Assembly: GCA_016930575.1 (NCBI GenBank)
Contig: JAFGGL010000036.1
Span: 1 to 64,000, forward strand
Origin: Clostridiales bacterium
GTDB taxonomy: Bacteria; Bacillota; Clostridia; Christensenellales; Aristaeellaceae
Direction of reading: 5' to 3'
Length of the DNA: 64,000 bases
Shown here: positions 25,118-34,740 of the stretch, piece by piece
Position numbering within the stretch: the stretch's first letter is position 1
Layout of the letters: the number at the start of each line of letters is the position of its first letter
The notes under the pieces: model-generated
The model's input: the letters and a program-made list of their open reading frames with translations, nothing else
Told to the model about the DNA's origin: nothing
Database searches by the model: none
Made by a program: the position numbers and the translations under genes

Positions 25118-25356
25118 TACGGGGTTCCTCCTTCGTTAAGCATCCGCTTCAAGGTTTCGGCTTCCGGCACAGGGCCCGGTTGCAATACTTTTTTCCTGCG
25201 CTTTACAAAAACGGAGCGGTCCATCATGACGATTCTGCCACAGCCCAGGCACTTGATCTTCACATCGGCGCCGATGCGGATCACCTTCCATTGATCACTG
25301 CCGCAGGGATGGAGCTTTCGCATCTGCACAATGTCATCCAAACGGATCTCGTCCAT
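25117..25356 (-). CDS. DUF951 small protein
   Basis: A 79-residue cytoplasmic protein, MDEIRLDDIVQMRKLHPCGS then WKVIRIGADVKIKCLGCGRI, matching the conserved DUF951 family of Firmicutes. Three cysteines (LHPCGS and CLGC) could bind zinc. Function is unknown. It is translationally coupled to lepB by a one-base overlap. AGGAGG is 6 bases before the ATG. Confidence 0.85.
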   Translation of the reverse strand: MDEIRLDDIVQMRKLHPCGSDQWKVIRIGADVKIKCLGCGRIVMMDRSVFVKRRKKVLQPGPVPEAETLKRMLNEGGTP

Positions 25357-25390
25357 AACAGCCTCCTGTTATTGCGCTCAGCTAAAAAAC

Positions 25391-25419
25391 ATTATACAAC
25401 CCAAACAATAAAGAAACAA
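25391..25419 (-). promoter_or_regulatory. Promoter of DUF951-lepB
   Basis: Minus-strand TTGTTT (25419-25414), 17-base spacer, TATAAT (25396-25391). The -35 box lies in the T-rich end of the gltBD terminator, so the two signals overlap. Confidence 0.65.
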
Positions 25420-25452
25420 GCCGCCAAAACGGATTTCCGTCCGGCGGCTTGT
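25416..25452 (-). terminator. Terminator of gltBD
   Basis: Outer arms ACAAGCCGCC (25416-25425) and GGCGGCTTGT (25443-25452) enclose an inner ACGGA-TT-TCCGT hairpin. On the minus strand it runs into TTTCTTTATTGTTT. Confidence 0.85.
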
Positions 25453-25469
25453 AACAATAATGCAATTCG

Positions 25470-26933
25470 TCACTTCGTCAGGTATTCGTGGCACGCGGCA
25501 GCGGCAAGCTGGCCTTCGTTGACGGCACGCACCACGAGGCTCTGCCCCGAGTGCATGTCGCCGGCGACGAACACGCCCTTTTGATTGGTTTGATAATTGA
25601 ACGCCTCAATGTTGGAGCGCTTATCGCGCGAAAGCTTCAGCGCATTCGCCAGCGTATCCTCCGGGCCGAGATAGCCCATCGCCAGTAAGACAATTTCCGC
25701 CTTCCATTCCTTCTGCGTTCCCGCGGCAGGTTGAGGCGTCATGCGTCCGCTTTCGTTCTTCACCCACTCGATCCGGTCGGTGATCAGCTTAGCGATCGAA
25801 CCGTCTGCCTTGCGCACGATCTCGCGGGTGTTGATCAGATAGTTTCTGGGGTCTTTGCCGTACTTCGCGATCGCTTCTTCCTGCGCGTAATCGATCTTCA
25901 AAATGCGCGGGAACTCCGGCCAGGGATTATCTGCCGCGCGTTCAGCGCCCGGTTCGGGCATGATTTCGAACTGAACGACGGTCCTGCATCCCTGCCTAAG
26001 CGCGGTGCCGACGCAGTCCGTGCCCGTGTCGCCGCCGCCGATGACGATGACATCCCTATCCCTGGCGTTCATCTCATCGGGCAATTGCACGGATTGATCT
26101 AGCAGCTTTTTGGTCGCGGCCGTCAAGTAATCCACGGCAAACACGACACCCTTTCCCTCGCGCCCGGGCACATTCAGATCTCGCGGTTTGGTGCTGCCGC
26201 AGCAAAGCACGATGGCGTCGAAGTTTTGCCGCAGCTCCTTCACAGGCTTGTCCACGCCGACGTTTTCATTTACTTCGAACGTGATGCCTTCCTGCTTCAT
26301 CAGATCAACGCGGCGGTCGATGAATTTCTTGTCCAGCTTCATGTTCGGGATGCCGTACATCAGCAGCCCGCCGATGCGGTCCGCGCGCTCAAATACGGTC
26401 ACTACATGCCCAAGCTGGTTGAGAACGTTCGCCGCCGCGAGTCCTGAGGGGCCCGAGCCAACGACAGCGACGCGCTTTCCGCTTCGCCGTTTTGGTATAC
26501 GCGGTTTCACATGATCCGATTCAAACGCGCGCTCGATCAGCATCAACTCGTTCTGGCGGATGGTGACCGGTGGTTGGTAAATGCCGCAGGTGCATGCGCC
26601 TTCGCACGGCGCCGGACAGACGCGGCCGGTAAACTCCGGGAAGCTGTCGGTACGAAGCAGGCGGTCGGCTGCGGTGTTCCACTGGTCGCGGTATAAGAGG
26701 TCGTTCCATTCGGGGATCAGGTTATGAAGCGGGCAGCCCGATACGGCGCCGTTCATGACGATGCCGCTGTGGCAGAAAGGGATACTGCAGTACATGCAAC
26801 GCGCCGCCTGTTCTTTCTGTTCCTCAAGCGCCAGCGTTTTGTGGATCTCGTCCCAGTCGTGCACGCGCTCCAGAGGATCGCGGTCAGAGGGCAGGCAGCG
26901 ATCGTAATCCAGAAATCCCAACAGCTTACCCAT
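25470..26933 (-). CDS. gltD: Glutamate synthase (NADPH) small subunit
   Basis: A 487-residue flavoprotein. N-terminal cysteine motifs CMYCSIPFCHSG, GCPLHN and GRVCPAPCEGAC bind the two [4Fe-4S] clusters. The FAD Rossmann motif is VAVVGSGPSGLAAANVLNQL, the NAD(P)H motif is VIVIGGGDTGTDCVGTALRQ, and the C-terminus has GVFVAGDMHSGQSLVVRA. It supplies electrons to GltB for glutamine + 2-oxoglutarate to 2 glutamate. It overlaps the gltB end by 8 bases. Confidence 0.96.
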   Translation of the reverse strand: MGKLLGFLDYDRCLPSDRDPLERVHDWDEIHKTLALEEQKEQAARCMYCSIPFCHSGIVMNGAVSGCPLHNLIPEWNDLLYRDQWNTAADRLLRTDSFPEFTGRVCPAPCEGACTCGIYQPPVTIRQNELMLIERAFESDHVKPRIPKRRSGKRVAVVGSGPSGLAAANVLNQLGHVVTVFERADRIGGLLMYGIPNMKLDKKFIDRRVDLMKQEGITFEVNENVGVDKPVKELRQNFDAIVLCCGSTKPRDLNVPGREGKGVVFAVDYLTAATKKLLDQSVQLPDEMNARDRDVIVIGGGDTGTDCVGTALRQGCRTVVQFEIMPEPGAERAADNPWPEFPRILKIDYAQEEAIAKYGKDPRNYLINTREIVRKADGSIAKLITDRIEWVKNESGRMTPQPAAGTQKEWKAEIVLLAMGYLGPEDTLANALKLSRDKRSNIEAFNYQTNQKGVFVAGDMHSGQSLVVRAVNEGQLAAAACHEYLTK

Positions 26934-29900
26934 CGTAACGCACCTCCTCTTGCTGCATCAGGTATCGTTTGTATTCGTACGGGATGACTTTCACGAATTT
27001 CCCCGCCACGGAACCCCAATTGTCGATCATACGCTTTCCAAGCGGGCTGCCGGTGTATCTGACGTGTTTTGAGATCATCCTCTTGACGAGTATCTCCTCA
27101 TCTGGATCGTCCAGGGATTCCAGCGACACCATTTCCTGATTGCAAAGATCTTTGAACCTGCCGTTTTCATCATACACATACGCGATGCCGCCGGACATAC
27201 CCGCGGCGAAGTTGCGCCCGGTGCTGCCGAGCACCACCGCGCGTCCGCCCGTCATGTATTCGCAGCCGTGGTCCCCCACGCCCTCCACAACGGCAAGCGC
27301 TCCGGAGTTGCGCACGCAGAAGCGCTCGCCAGCGATGCCGCTGACGTACGCTTCGCCGCTCGTTGCGCCGTAGAGCGCCACGTTTCCGATGATCACGTTT
27401 TCTTCCGGTTTAAAACTGCTCTCCTTCGGCGGCCGGATGCACAGGATGCCGCCCGAAAGCCCTTTGCCCATATAATCGTTGCAGTCGCCCGCCAGCGAGA
27501 ACGTGATGCCCCTGGACATGAACGCGCCGAAGCTCTGCCCCGCGCTGCCCACAAAGTCGATTCGGATGGAATGATCGTTCATCCCTTCGGAGCCGAACTT
27601 TCGCGTGAGCTCGCTGCCGAGTATCGTACCCGCAGCGCGGTTGATGTTGCGGATCGACAGGCTGGCGACCACGTTTTGTTTTCCTTCAAACGCTGGCTGC
27701 GCCAGCAGCTCCAGTAAACTTTCGTCAAGCGTCGCGCCTAACGGATCATGCTGCTTCTCGCTGGCAAAGCGCGGCTGCGTAAGGAAGTCCTTCGGCGCGT
27801 ACAGGATCGGCGACAGGTCGATATACGCATGCTTCCAATTGGACAGGTTTGTGGATTTTCGCAGCGTATCCACGCGCCCGATCATTTCGTTCAGTGTTCT
27901 GAAACCCATCTCCGCCATGATCTCGCGCAGTTCCTGCGCCACGAATCGCATGAAGGATACCACATATTCCGGTTTGCCTTTGAAGCGCTTGCGCAGCTCG
28001 GGGTTCTGCGTTGCGACGCCCGCCGGACAGCTGTCCAGATTGCATACGCGCATCATGATGCATCCCATCGTCACCAACGGCGCGGTGGCAAACCCGAATT
28101 CCTCCGCGCCAAGCAGCGCTGCTACGGCCACGTCGTGCGCCGTCATCAGCTTGCCATCGGTCTCCAGCACCACACGGCTGCGCAGCTTGTTCATCATCAG
28201 CGTCTGATGCGTTTCCGCAAGCCCGAGCTCCCACGGAAGTCCGGCGTGTTTGATGCTGGAACGCGGCGACGCGCCGGTACCACCCTCGAATCCGCTTATC
28301 AAAATCAGATCGGACAGGCCTTTGGCGACACCCGCGGCAATCGTGCCCACGCCCGCTTCCGATACCAGCTTAACGCACACGCGCGCCTGCCTGTTCGCGT
28401 TTTTCAGATCGTAGATCAGCTCCGCCAGGTCTTCGATGGAATAGATGTCGTGGTGCGGAGGCGGGGAGATCAGGCCGACGCCGGCGGTGGAGTGCCGCGT
28501 CTTGGCGATCCACGGATACACCTTGGAACCTGGCAATTGTCCGCCCTCGCCGGGCTTTGCGCCCTGCGCCATCTTGATCTGTATCTCCCTGGCATGCACC
28601 AGGTAATTGCTTGTTACGCCAAAGCGCCCCGATGCGATCTGCTTGATTGCCGAGCACTTGTCGTCGCCGTTTGGCATCGGTTTAAAGCGCGCTTCGTCCT
28701 CGCCGCCTTCGCCTGAGTTGCTCTTGCCGCCGATTCGGTTCATGGCGACAGCGAGGCATTCGTGCGCTTCCTGGCTTAAAGAGCCGTAACTCATCGCGCC
28801 GGTCTTGAAGCGCTTGCAGATATCCTCCACGCTCTCCACTTCCCCGAGCGGAACCGGAGGCCTATCGGAAACGAATTCCATCAGGCCGCGCAGGTTGGCT
28901 TTTTGTTCGCTTTTGTTGAGTTTTTCGGAATATTGCTTATAAAGCTGATAATCGTCCCTCCAGCACGCCTGTTGCAGCAGATGGATGGTTTCGGGGTTAT
29001 ACAGATGGTACTCCTCGCCCCTGCGCCACTGCATAACGCTGCCGGGAGCTAGTGTTTCGTCATTCGTCGGGTCGCTGAACGCCGCCTTGTGGCGCTCGTT
29101 ATTCTCCCGGGCGACGCCCTCCAGACCGATACCGCCAATCGGCGATACAGTCTCGGGGAAATACTCGTCGATCAGTTCCTTGCCGAGACCGACGGCTTCG
29201 AAGATCTGCGAACCGCGGTAGCTTTGCACGGTGGAAATGCCCATTTTGGACATGGTTTTCACGATGCCTTTGACGTTTGCCTTGATATACAGCCGCTGCG
29301 CCTTTTCTGCGCTCTCTGCCTTGAAAAGCCCGGTACGGATGCAATCGCTGATAGTCTCAAGCGCCAGGTACGGATTGATCGCCGTACAGCCGTAACCGAT
29401 CAGCAGCGCGAAGTGGTGCACTTCTGTCGGCTCGCCGGATTCCAGCAGGATACTCAGCCGCGTGCGAATGCCCTTGCGGATGGTATACGCCTGCACGCCG
29501 GATACCGCAAGTAGCGCGGGGATGGCCGCCTGCTTTTCGTTCACGCCGCGGTCGGACAGGATGAAGATATGGGAACCGTCCGCGAAGAGTTCGTCAATCT
29601 CCCTGTAGATGCGCCGCATCGCGTTTTCGATGCCCTTGCCGTCCTCCTCCGCGTCGTAGAGTATGGAAAGCGTGACGGGTTTGAAGCCTTCAATGTCCAC
29701 GGCCTTAATCCTGGCAAGCTCCTCGTTCGTGACGATCGGCTGCAGCAGCTTGATCTGCCGGCTTGATTTTGGCGAAGGCTTGATGAGATTGCCCTCGCCG
29801 CCAATGTACACGCGCGTGGACGTGACGATCTCCTCGCGGATGGCGTCGATCGGCGGGTTGGTGACCTGCGCGAACAGCTGATGGAAATAATCGTAGAGCA

Positions 29901-31446
29901 GCTGCGGCTTGTCCGACAGCACAGCGAGCGGCATATCCGCTCCCATCGCGCCGGTCGGCTCGATACCCTGATCGGCCATCGGCAGAATCACATCGTTGAT
30001 CTGCTCGTAGGTATACCCGAAGTTCTTCTGGAGCCGCCAGATCGGCTGGTCGAGCTTGGGCAGCGGTTCCTTCGGCTGTGGCAGCGTATCCATGTTCACC
30101 TGCAGTTGGGAGATCCAGCGCGAATACGGGAAAGTGGACGCCATTTTGGATTTTAACTCTTTATCGCTGACGACGCGGCCTTCTTCGGCGTCCACCAGCA
30201 GCATCCTGCCGGGGCGGAGGCGGTCTTTATAGAGCACCTTTTCCGGCGGGATGTCCAGCACGCCCGTCTCGCTTGCGAGGATGAGCATATCGTCGCTGGT
30301 CACCAGATACCTGGCCGGGCGCAGCCCGTTTCTGTCCAGCATCGCAAGCGACTGCACGCCGTTGGTCGCACAAATGGCCGCCGGGCCGTCCCACGCATCC
30401 ATCACGTGGCTGTGAAACTCATAAAACGCTCGGAGCTCGTCCGACAGCGTAGTATTCTTCTCCCATGGTTCCGGAATCATCATCATGGCCGAGTGCGGAA
30501 GCGTGCGCCCCGTCATCAGCAGGAACTCCAGCGCGTTGTCAAACATCGCGGAATCGCTGCCGTCTTCGTTGACGATCGGAAACACGTTTTGGACGTCCGG
30601 ACCGAAAATGCTGGTTTCGATATTGCTCTGGCGCGCGTTCATGCGCTTCTGGTTGCCGAGAATCGTGTTGATCTCGCCGTTATGGATGGTATAGCGGTTG
30701 GGATGCGCGCGCTCCCAGCTCGGGAAGGTGTTGGTGGAATAGCGGCTGTGCACCAGCGCGATCGCTGTTTGATAGTCCAGATCACTTAAATCAAGATACA
30801 GCTCCGCTACCTGCCTCGCCTGCAGCATGCCCTTGTATACGATGGTCCTGCAGCTGAGACTCGCCGCGTAGAAATCACGATGGTTCGCGCCTTGGGCGTA
30901 GCGCAGTTTTTTCTCCGCGATTTTTCGAATCAGATACAGACGTCGCTCAAAGGCTTCTTCATCCTTGTGATTCGCGCTCTTTTGAATGAACGCCTGGCAG
31001 ATATATGGCATGCACGCTTTGGACGTGATACCGAGTGTGGATGGATTAACGGGCACTTTCCGCCAGCCCAGAAACGTCTGTCCGTATTCCTTGACGATAT
31101 CTTCAAACGTTTTTTTCGTCTCACTGCGCTTTTTATCGTCCACAGAAAGGAAGAACATCCCCACGCCGTATGCGCCCTGCGCGGGCAATACCATGCCGTT
31201 CAGCGCGCAGACCTTGCGGAAGAACGCGTCAGGAATCTGTGTCAGAATCCCAGCGCCGTCCCCGGTATCCAGTTCCGCGCCTGTGCCGCCGCGGTGTGAA
31301 AGGTGGACCAGTGCGTCCAGCGCATCAACCAGAACTTTATGAGAACGTTTGCCCTTGATATTGGCAAGCATGCCGATGCCGCAGGCATCGTGCTCGTATC
31401 GGGGTAGATATAAACCTCGCTGCTCGGGGTTCTCCTGTTGCTCCAT
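26926..31446 (-). CDS. gltB: Glutamate synthase large subunit
   Basis: A 1506-residue enzyme of normal length. Residues about 22-420 are the class II glutamine amidotransferase; after removal of a short propeptide Cys22 (in YEHDACGIGML) becomes the N-terminal nucleophile. The central and FMN-binding synthase domain (about 470-1220) holds CNLDSCPAGVATQ, the [3Fe-4S] cysteine loop. The C-terminal GXGXG beta-helix domain follows (about 1250-1480). It channels ammonia to 2-oxoglutarate. The promoter region upstream has direct repeats and a palindrome that may be nitrogen-responsive operators. Confidence 0.97.
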   Translation of the reverse strand: MEQQENPEQRGLYLPRYEHDACGIGMLANIKGKRSHKVLVDALDALVHLSHRGGTGAELDTGDGAGILTQIPDAFFRKVCALNGMVLPAQGAYGVGMFFLSVDDKKRSETKKTFEDIVKEYGQTFLGWRKVPVNPSTLGITSKACMPYICQAFIQKSANHKDEEAFERRLYLIRKIAEKKLRYAQGANHRDFYAASLSCRTIVYKGMLQARQVAELYLDLSDLDYQTAIALVHSRYSTNTFPSWERAHPNRYTIHNGEINTILGNQKRMNARQSNIETSIFGPDVQNVFPIVNEDGSDSAMFDNALEFLLMTGRTLPHSAMMMIPEPWEKNTTLSDELRAFYEFHSHVMDAWDGPAAICATNGVQSLAMLDRNGLRPARYLVTSDDMLILASETGVLDIPPEKVLYKDRLRPGRMLLVDAEEGRVVSDKELKSKMASTFPYSRWISQLQVNMDTLPQPKEPLPKLDQPIWRLQKNFGYTYEQINDVILPMADQGIEPTGAMGADMPLAVLSDKPQLLYDYFHQLFAQVTNPPIDAIREEIVTSTRVYIGGEGNLIKPSPKSSRQIKLLQPIVTNEELARIKAVDIEGFKPVTLSILYDAEEDGKGIENAMRRIYREIDELFADGSHIFILSDRGVNEKQAAIPALLAVSGVQAYTIRKGIRTRLSILLESGEPTEVHHFALLIGYGCTAINPYLALETISDCIRTGLFKAESAEKAQRLYIKANVKGIVKTMSKMGISTVQSYRGSQIFEAVGLGKELIDEYFPETVSPIGGIGLEGVARENNERHKAAFSDPTNDETLAPGSVMQWRRGEEYHLYNPETIHLLQQACWRDDYQLYKQYSEKLNKSEQKANLRGLMEFVSDRPPVPLGEVESVEDICKRFKTGAMSYGSLSQEAHECLAVAMNRIGGKSNSGEGGEDEARFKPMPNGDDKCSAIKQIASGRFGVTSNYLVHAREIQIKMAQGAKPGEGGQLPGSKVYPWIAKTRHSTAGVGLISPPPHHDIYSIEDLAELIYDLKNANRQARVCVKLVSEAGVGTIAAGVAKGLSDLILISGFEGGTGASPRSSIKHAGLPWELGLAETHQTLMMNKLRSRVVLETDGKLMTAHDVAVAALLGAEEFGFATAPLVTMGCIMMRVCNLDSCPAGVATQNPELRKRFKGKPEYVVSFMRFVAQELREIMAEMGFRTLNEMIGRVDTLRKSTNLSNWKHAYIDLSPILYAPKDFLTQPRFASEKQHDPLGATLDESLLELLAQPAFEGKQNVVASLSIRNINRAAGTILGSELTRKFGSEGMNDHSIRIDFVGSAGQSFGAFMSRGITFSLAGDCNDYMGKGLSGGILCIRPPKESSFKPEENVIIGNVALYGATSGEAYVSGIAGERFCVRNSGALAVVEGVGDHGCEYMTGGRAVVLGSTGRNFAAGMSGGIAYVYDENGRFKDLCNQEMVSLESLDDPDEEILVKRMISKHVRYTGSPLGKRMIDNWGSVAGKFVKVIPYEYKRYLMQQEEVRYDG

Positions 31447-31483
31447 TCCGAATCCTCCGCTTTAAATTTGGGTAATAAAAAGT

Positions 31484-31517
31484 GCGCAAAACAACACCTC
31501 GTCATTGAGCGCAAAAC
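31484..31517. repeat. Direct repeat at gltB transcription start
   Basis: GCGCAAAAC occurs at 31484-31492 and 31509-31517, a 25-base spacing, directly downstream of the gltB -10 box. Candidate regulator binding site. Confidence 0.4.
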
Positions 31518-31518
31518 C

Positions 31519-31547
31519 ATTATATCATCCGCATACTTCTAATACAA
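31519..31547 (-). promoter_or_regulatory. Promoter of gltBD
   Basis: Minus-strand TTGTAT (31547-31542), 17-base spacer, TATAAT (31524-31519). The -35 box is itself part of an AATACAA half-site repeated in the nearby palindrome. Confidence 0.7.
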
Positions 31548-31594
31548 CTCGGATACAAAATAAGTACAGTTTCGTTTGCGTAACGGCAAGCGAT

Positions 31595-31609
31595 AATACA
31601 AGTTGTATT
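31595..31609. repeat. AATACAA-G-TTGTATT palindrome
   Basis: Perfect 7-bp arms around one base, about 50 bases upstream of the gltB -35 box. The half-site AATACAA recurs at 31541-31547 over that -35 box and a related ATACAAA lies near 31553. Confidence 0.45.
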
Positions 31610-31723
31610 TTCATGTTATATTATCCAGTGGTTTATCATCCGTTTCCCTTTCTGTCAGGTTCTGCGATTCTAATTATAAATGAACAGAAATGGCATTGCA
31701 CTAAACGAAAGATTGGGCTTGAC

Positions 31724-31751
31724 TTGTCTTTTTTTCGCATCGGCGTATAAT
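31724..31751 (+). promoter_or_regulatory. Promoter of murC
   Basis: TTGTCT (31724-31729), 16-base spacer, TATAAT (31746-31751). A better hexamer TTGACT (31719-31724) would have a 21-base spacer and is less likely. Confidence 0.6.
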
Positions 31752-31782
31752 ATGGTCTGAAATCTTTGGAAGGCGTGATCGT

Positions 31783-33201
31783 TTGGCTTCACCGCATATC
31801 AGAGACTATGTAAATAAACGTATCCATATGATCGGTATCGGCGGCAGCAGCATGAGCGGGCTGGCGAAGATACTGCATGAAAAAGGCTATCGTCTCACAG
31901 GCAGCGACAACCTTGAGACCTATACCACCAAAGCGCTGCGAAAATCCGGTATTCCAGTAACAATCGGGCACTACAAGGAGAACGTTCAGGACGCCGATTT
32001 GATCGTCTATACGATCGCGGTGTCAGCCGATAACGAAGAACGCGTAGAGGCGCGCAGACTCGGCATCCCGGAGATCGAGCGCGCGCAATTGCTGGGGCAG
32101 ATGATGGACGGCAGCCCCACCGCCATCGCCGTGTGCGGCACCCACGGCAAGACGACGACAACCGCCATGCTTGCGCAGATTCTTATAGCCGACCACTGCG
32201 ACCCCTCGATCCATATCGGCGGTTCGTTTGATATGATCGGCGGCAACGTACGCACAGGCAAAGGCGACATCTTTCTTACGGAAGCCTGCGAGTTCAACCT
32301 GAGTTTCATGCACCTGCGCCCCGACGTGGCCATGATCACCAACATCGACGAAGACCACCTGGATTTCTACCGTGACATCGACCATATCCAATCGGCGTTC
32401 GGGGATTTCCTTTCGCTTGTGCCGGATGGAGGAACCGTGATCGGGAACGGGGATGACGCACGCGTCGTAGATTTATTCAAAACCCTTGCCTGTAAAAGGT
32501 TAACATTTGGACTGAATCCGTCCTGCGACGTGCATGCGGTTAATATAACCTATAATGAACTTGGTCACGGCGCGTTTGATTTGATTTTCCGGGGCGAAAC
32601 GCTCGGGCGCGTAGTGCTGCTGGTCGGCGGTACATTCAACGTATACAACGCGCTTGCCGCCGCCGCATGCGCCGTTTCACTCGGTTTGGATATACAAACT
32701 GTCTGTGAAGCGCTTTCCGCGTTCAAGGGCGCCGGGCGCCGCTTCGAGCTGACCGGAATCATCGACGGCGTAAAGCTGTACCACGATTACGGGCACAACC
32801 CAGCGGAAATGGAAAACGCGCTGTCCATCGCCAGGCTGCAGCCGCATAATAGGCTGTGGGCCGTGATGCAGCCGCATACCTACAGCCGCGTGAAAAAAAT
32901 GCTCCCCCGATATTTCACCTGCACGCAGGCCGCCGACATCACGCTGGTGACCGATATCTACGCCGCGCGCGAAAAGGATCCCGGGGATATCTCTGCCGAA
33001 CAGATCGTTGACGGGATGATAAAAAACGGCGTTCGGGCCTTCCACACCCCGACCTTTGACGATACCGAAGCCTACCTGCGCGATCACTGGCAACCCGGCG
33101 ACCTGGTGCTGACGATGGGCTGCGGGAATATCAACCAATTAAACGAACAGATGAACGAACACGAAGAAAACAATCAAGGAGGTCCCCGCCATGCGGAATA
33201 A
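31783..33201 (+). CDS. murC: UDP-N-acetylmuramate--L-alanine ligase
   Basis: A 472-residue Mur ligase. N-terminal HMIGIGGSSMSGLAKILHEK is the MurC fold, the ATP loop is VCGTHGKTTTTAMLAQ, and the central motif is TNIDEDHLDFY; the C-terminal domain has DYGHNPAEMENAL. It adds the first amino acid of the peptidoglycan stem. The TTG start at 31783 follows GGAAGG by 9 bases. Unusually it sits apart from the murE-mraY-murD cluster 4 kb downstream and overlaps a solute-binding protein gene. Confidence 0.95.
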   Translation: MASPHIRDYVNKRIHMIGIGGSSMSGLAKILHEKGYRLTGSDNLETYTTKALRKSGIPVTIGHYKENVQDADLIVYTIAVSADNEERVEARRLGIPEIERAQLLGQMMDGSPTAIAVCGTHGKTTTTAMLAQILIADHCDPSIHIGGSFDMIGGNVRTGKGDIFLTEACEFNLSFMHLRPDVAMITNIDEDHLDFYRDIDHIQSAFGDFLSLVPDGGTVIGNGDDARVVDLFKTLACKRLTFGLNPSCDVHAVNITYNELGHGAFDLIFRGETLGRVVLLVGGTFNVYNALAAAACAVSLGLDIQTVCEALSAFKGAGRRFELTGIIDGVKLYHDYGHNPAEMENALSIARLQPHNRLWAVMQPHTYSRVKKMLPRYFTCTQAADITLVTDIYAAREKDPGDISAEQIVDGMIKNGVRAFHTPTFDDTEAYLRDHWQPGDLVLTMGCGNINQLNEQMNEHEENNQGGPRHAE

Positions 33202-34699
33202 ATTACTCGGATTGATTTTAGCTTTATTGCTGTGCATACTGCCGATCGCCTCTGCCGCGGCGCTTACGATGGCCGGCTTCGACGGCGAGAGCAGCAACCA
33301 CGTTTGGGCGGAGAATGAGTTTTTTCAGCGCATGGAATCACGCACGGGGCTGCAGTTTACGTTTGATCAGTATACGAACCTCGGCCAATGGAAAACGGCC
33401 AAAGAAAAGATGTTTTCTACCGGCGAGCTTCCCGACGTGCTGTTCAAGGCCGCGCTCAGCGTGGAAGAACAAATCAAGTACTCCGACGAAGGCAAGCTGA
33501 TCGACCTGCTCCCGCTTTTAGAAGACAACGCGCCAAATCTGTGGGCGTTATTTGAAGAAAATCCCGAATGGCTTGCCGCCGTCACGCTGCCAAGCGGCAA
33601 GGTCGCCGCGCTTCCCACCATCAATCCCCTGCCGATGCAAAACGCCATGTGGATCAACCGGGACTGGCTGGACGCCCTCAATCTGGACGAGCCGGCGGAC
33701 TGGGATTCCCTGGTCGGCGTCCTTACGGCTTTCAAGACGAAGGACCCAAACCACAACGGCAAGCAGGATGAGATACCCCTGTCCTTCCTCGGCCCGTGGG
33801 ATCTGAAATTCCTCTCGCACGCGTTCGGCGTCATCGCAAACGATTACAATATCTATGCAGACGATTCCGGGCAGGTTCGTTTCCTGTCGCAGCATGAGAA
33901 CTTCGCGGATTTCATCAAAGCACTGGTCGATCTGAACGAGCAGGGGCTTTTGGATGAGGACGGCTTCTCGACCGCCGACGCGTTGCGCGCCGTGACCGAA
34001 GGCGACGCGACCGTGACCTACGGCATGTTCTTCGGGCCCAATCCTTACCAGTTGTTTCCTGTTACGCTCGGAGAGCAATTCACGTTGCTTCAGCCGCTTG
34101 CATATAACGGTACGCAGATATATCGCGACCTGTACGGCCCGATCGCGACCGGCAGCTTCGCCATCACTTCCGCTTGTGCGAATCCGGGAGAGCTTCTTGC
34201 CTGGGTGGACATCCTCTATTCGCAGGAAGGCGCGACCGAAGCGATGGCAGGCGTCGAAGGCGAGAACTTCATATGGAATGAGGACGGCACCTGGCAGTAC
34301 GCCGTGGATCTTGAGACGTATTCTACCTACGTGCTGTACGATTTGAGCGTTTACGATACGGGCAACATGCCCTGGCTGTCTCCCGTTTCATTCTATGCCG
34401 CCTATGATACCGAGAGCCTGCGGCAAACCACCGATATGCTGATCGGGCTTGAGCAGTATACCGTGAGCCCCTTCCCCTATTACTACGTGTTAACGCCGGA
34501 GCAGCTTGATACTGTCGCTCCCCTTCAGTCGGCGCTTGGTTTATATGTGGATGAAAGCATCGCCAGGTTCGTCCTCGGCGAACTTGATATCAACGCGCCG
34601 GAGGACGTTGACGCCTTCTACGACGGATTGACCCAGCGCAGTGTGCAGGAATTTTTGGCTTTTTGGCAGGAGATTTACGATCAGCAAAGAATCCGGTGA
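33191..34699 (+). CDS. Extracellular solute-binding protein (family 1), orphan
   Basis: A 502-residue exported protein with signal peptide (LLGLILALLLCILPIASAAA, cleavage after ASA likely, no clear lipobox). The two-lobe substrate-binding fold is visible in TGELPDVLFKAALS, GKVAALPTINPLPMQNAMWI and DWDSLVGVLTAFKTKDPNHN. The NGKQDEIPL stretch resembles a DxNxNG-type calcium loop frequent in carbohydrate-binding proteins of this family. No ABC permease or ATPase gene is nearby. It overlaps murC by 11 bases and has AAGGAGG 7 bases before its ATG. The ligand is unknown; a sugar or wall fragment is speculation. Confidence 0.8.
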   Translation: MRNKLLGLILALLLCILPIASAAALTMAGFDGESSNHVWAENEFFQRMESRTGLQFTFDQYTNLGQWKTAKEKMFSTGELPDVLFKAALSVEEQIKYSDEGKLIDLLPLLEDNAPNLWALFEENPEWLAAVTLPSGKVAALPTINPLPMQNAMWINRDWLDALNLDEPADWDSLVGVLTAFKTKDPNHNGKQDEIPLSFLGPWDLKFLSHAFGVIANDYNIYADDSGQVRFLSQHENFADFIKALVDLNEQGLLDEDGFSTADALRAVTEGDATVTYGMFFGPNPYQLFPVTLGEQFTLLQPLAYNGTQIYRDLYGPIATGSFAITSACANPGELLAWVDILYSQEGATEAMAGVEGENFIWNEDGTWQYAVDLETYSTYVLYDLSVYDTGNMPWLSPVSFYAAYDTESLRQTTDMLIGLEQYTVSPFPYYYVLTPEQLDTVAPLQSALGLYVDESIARFVLGELDINAPEDVDAFYDGLTQRSVQEFLAFWQEIYDQQRIR

Positions 34700-34740
34700 A
34701 ACACGCAATCTAAGCTTCCACAGAGGAGGTTGAGGATACG

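Larger units (their letters stand above)
31447..31782. other. AT-rich divergent control region of gltB and murC
   Basis: No gene is visible in these 336 bases. They hold the gltB promoter with a 9-base direct repeat near its start site, a 15-base palindrome (31595-31609) with related half-sites, and the murC promoter at the right end. Confidence 0.6.
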
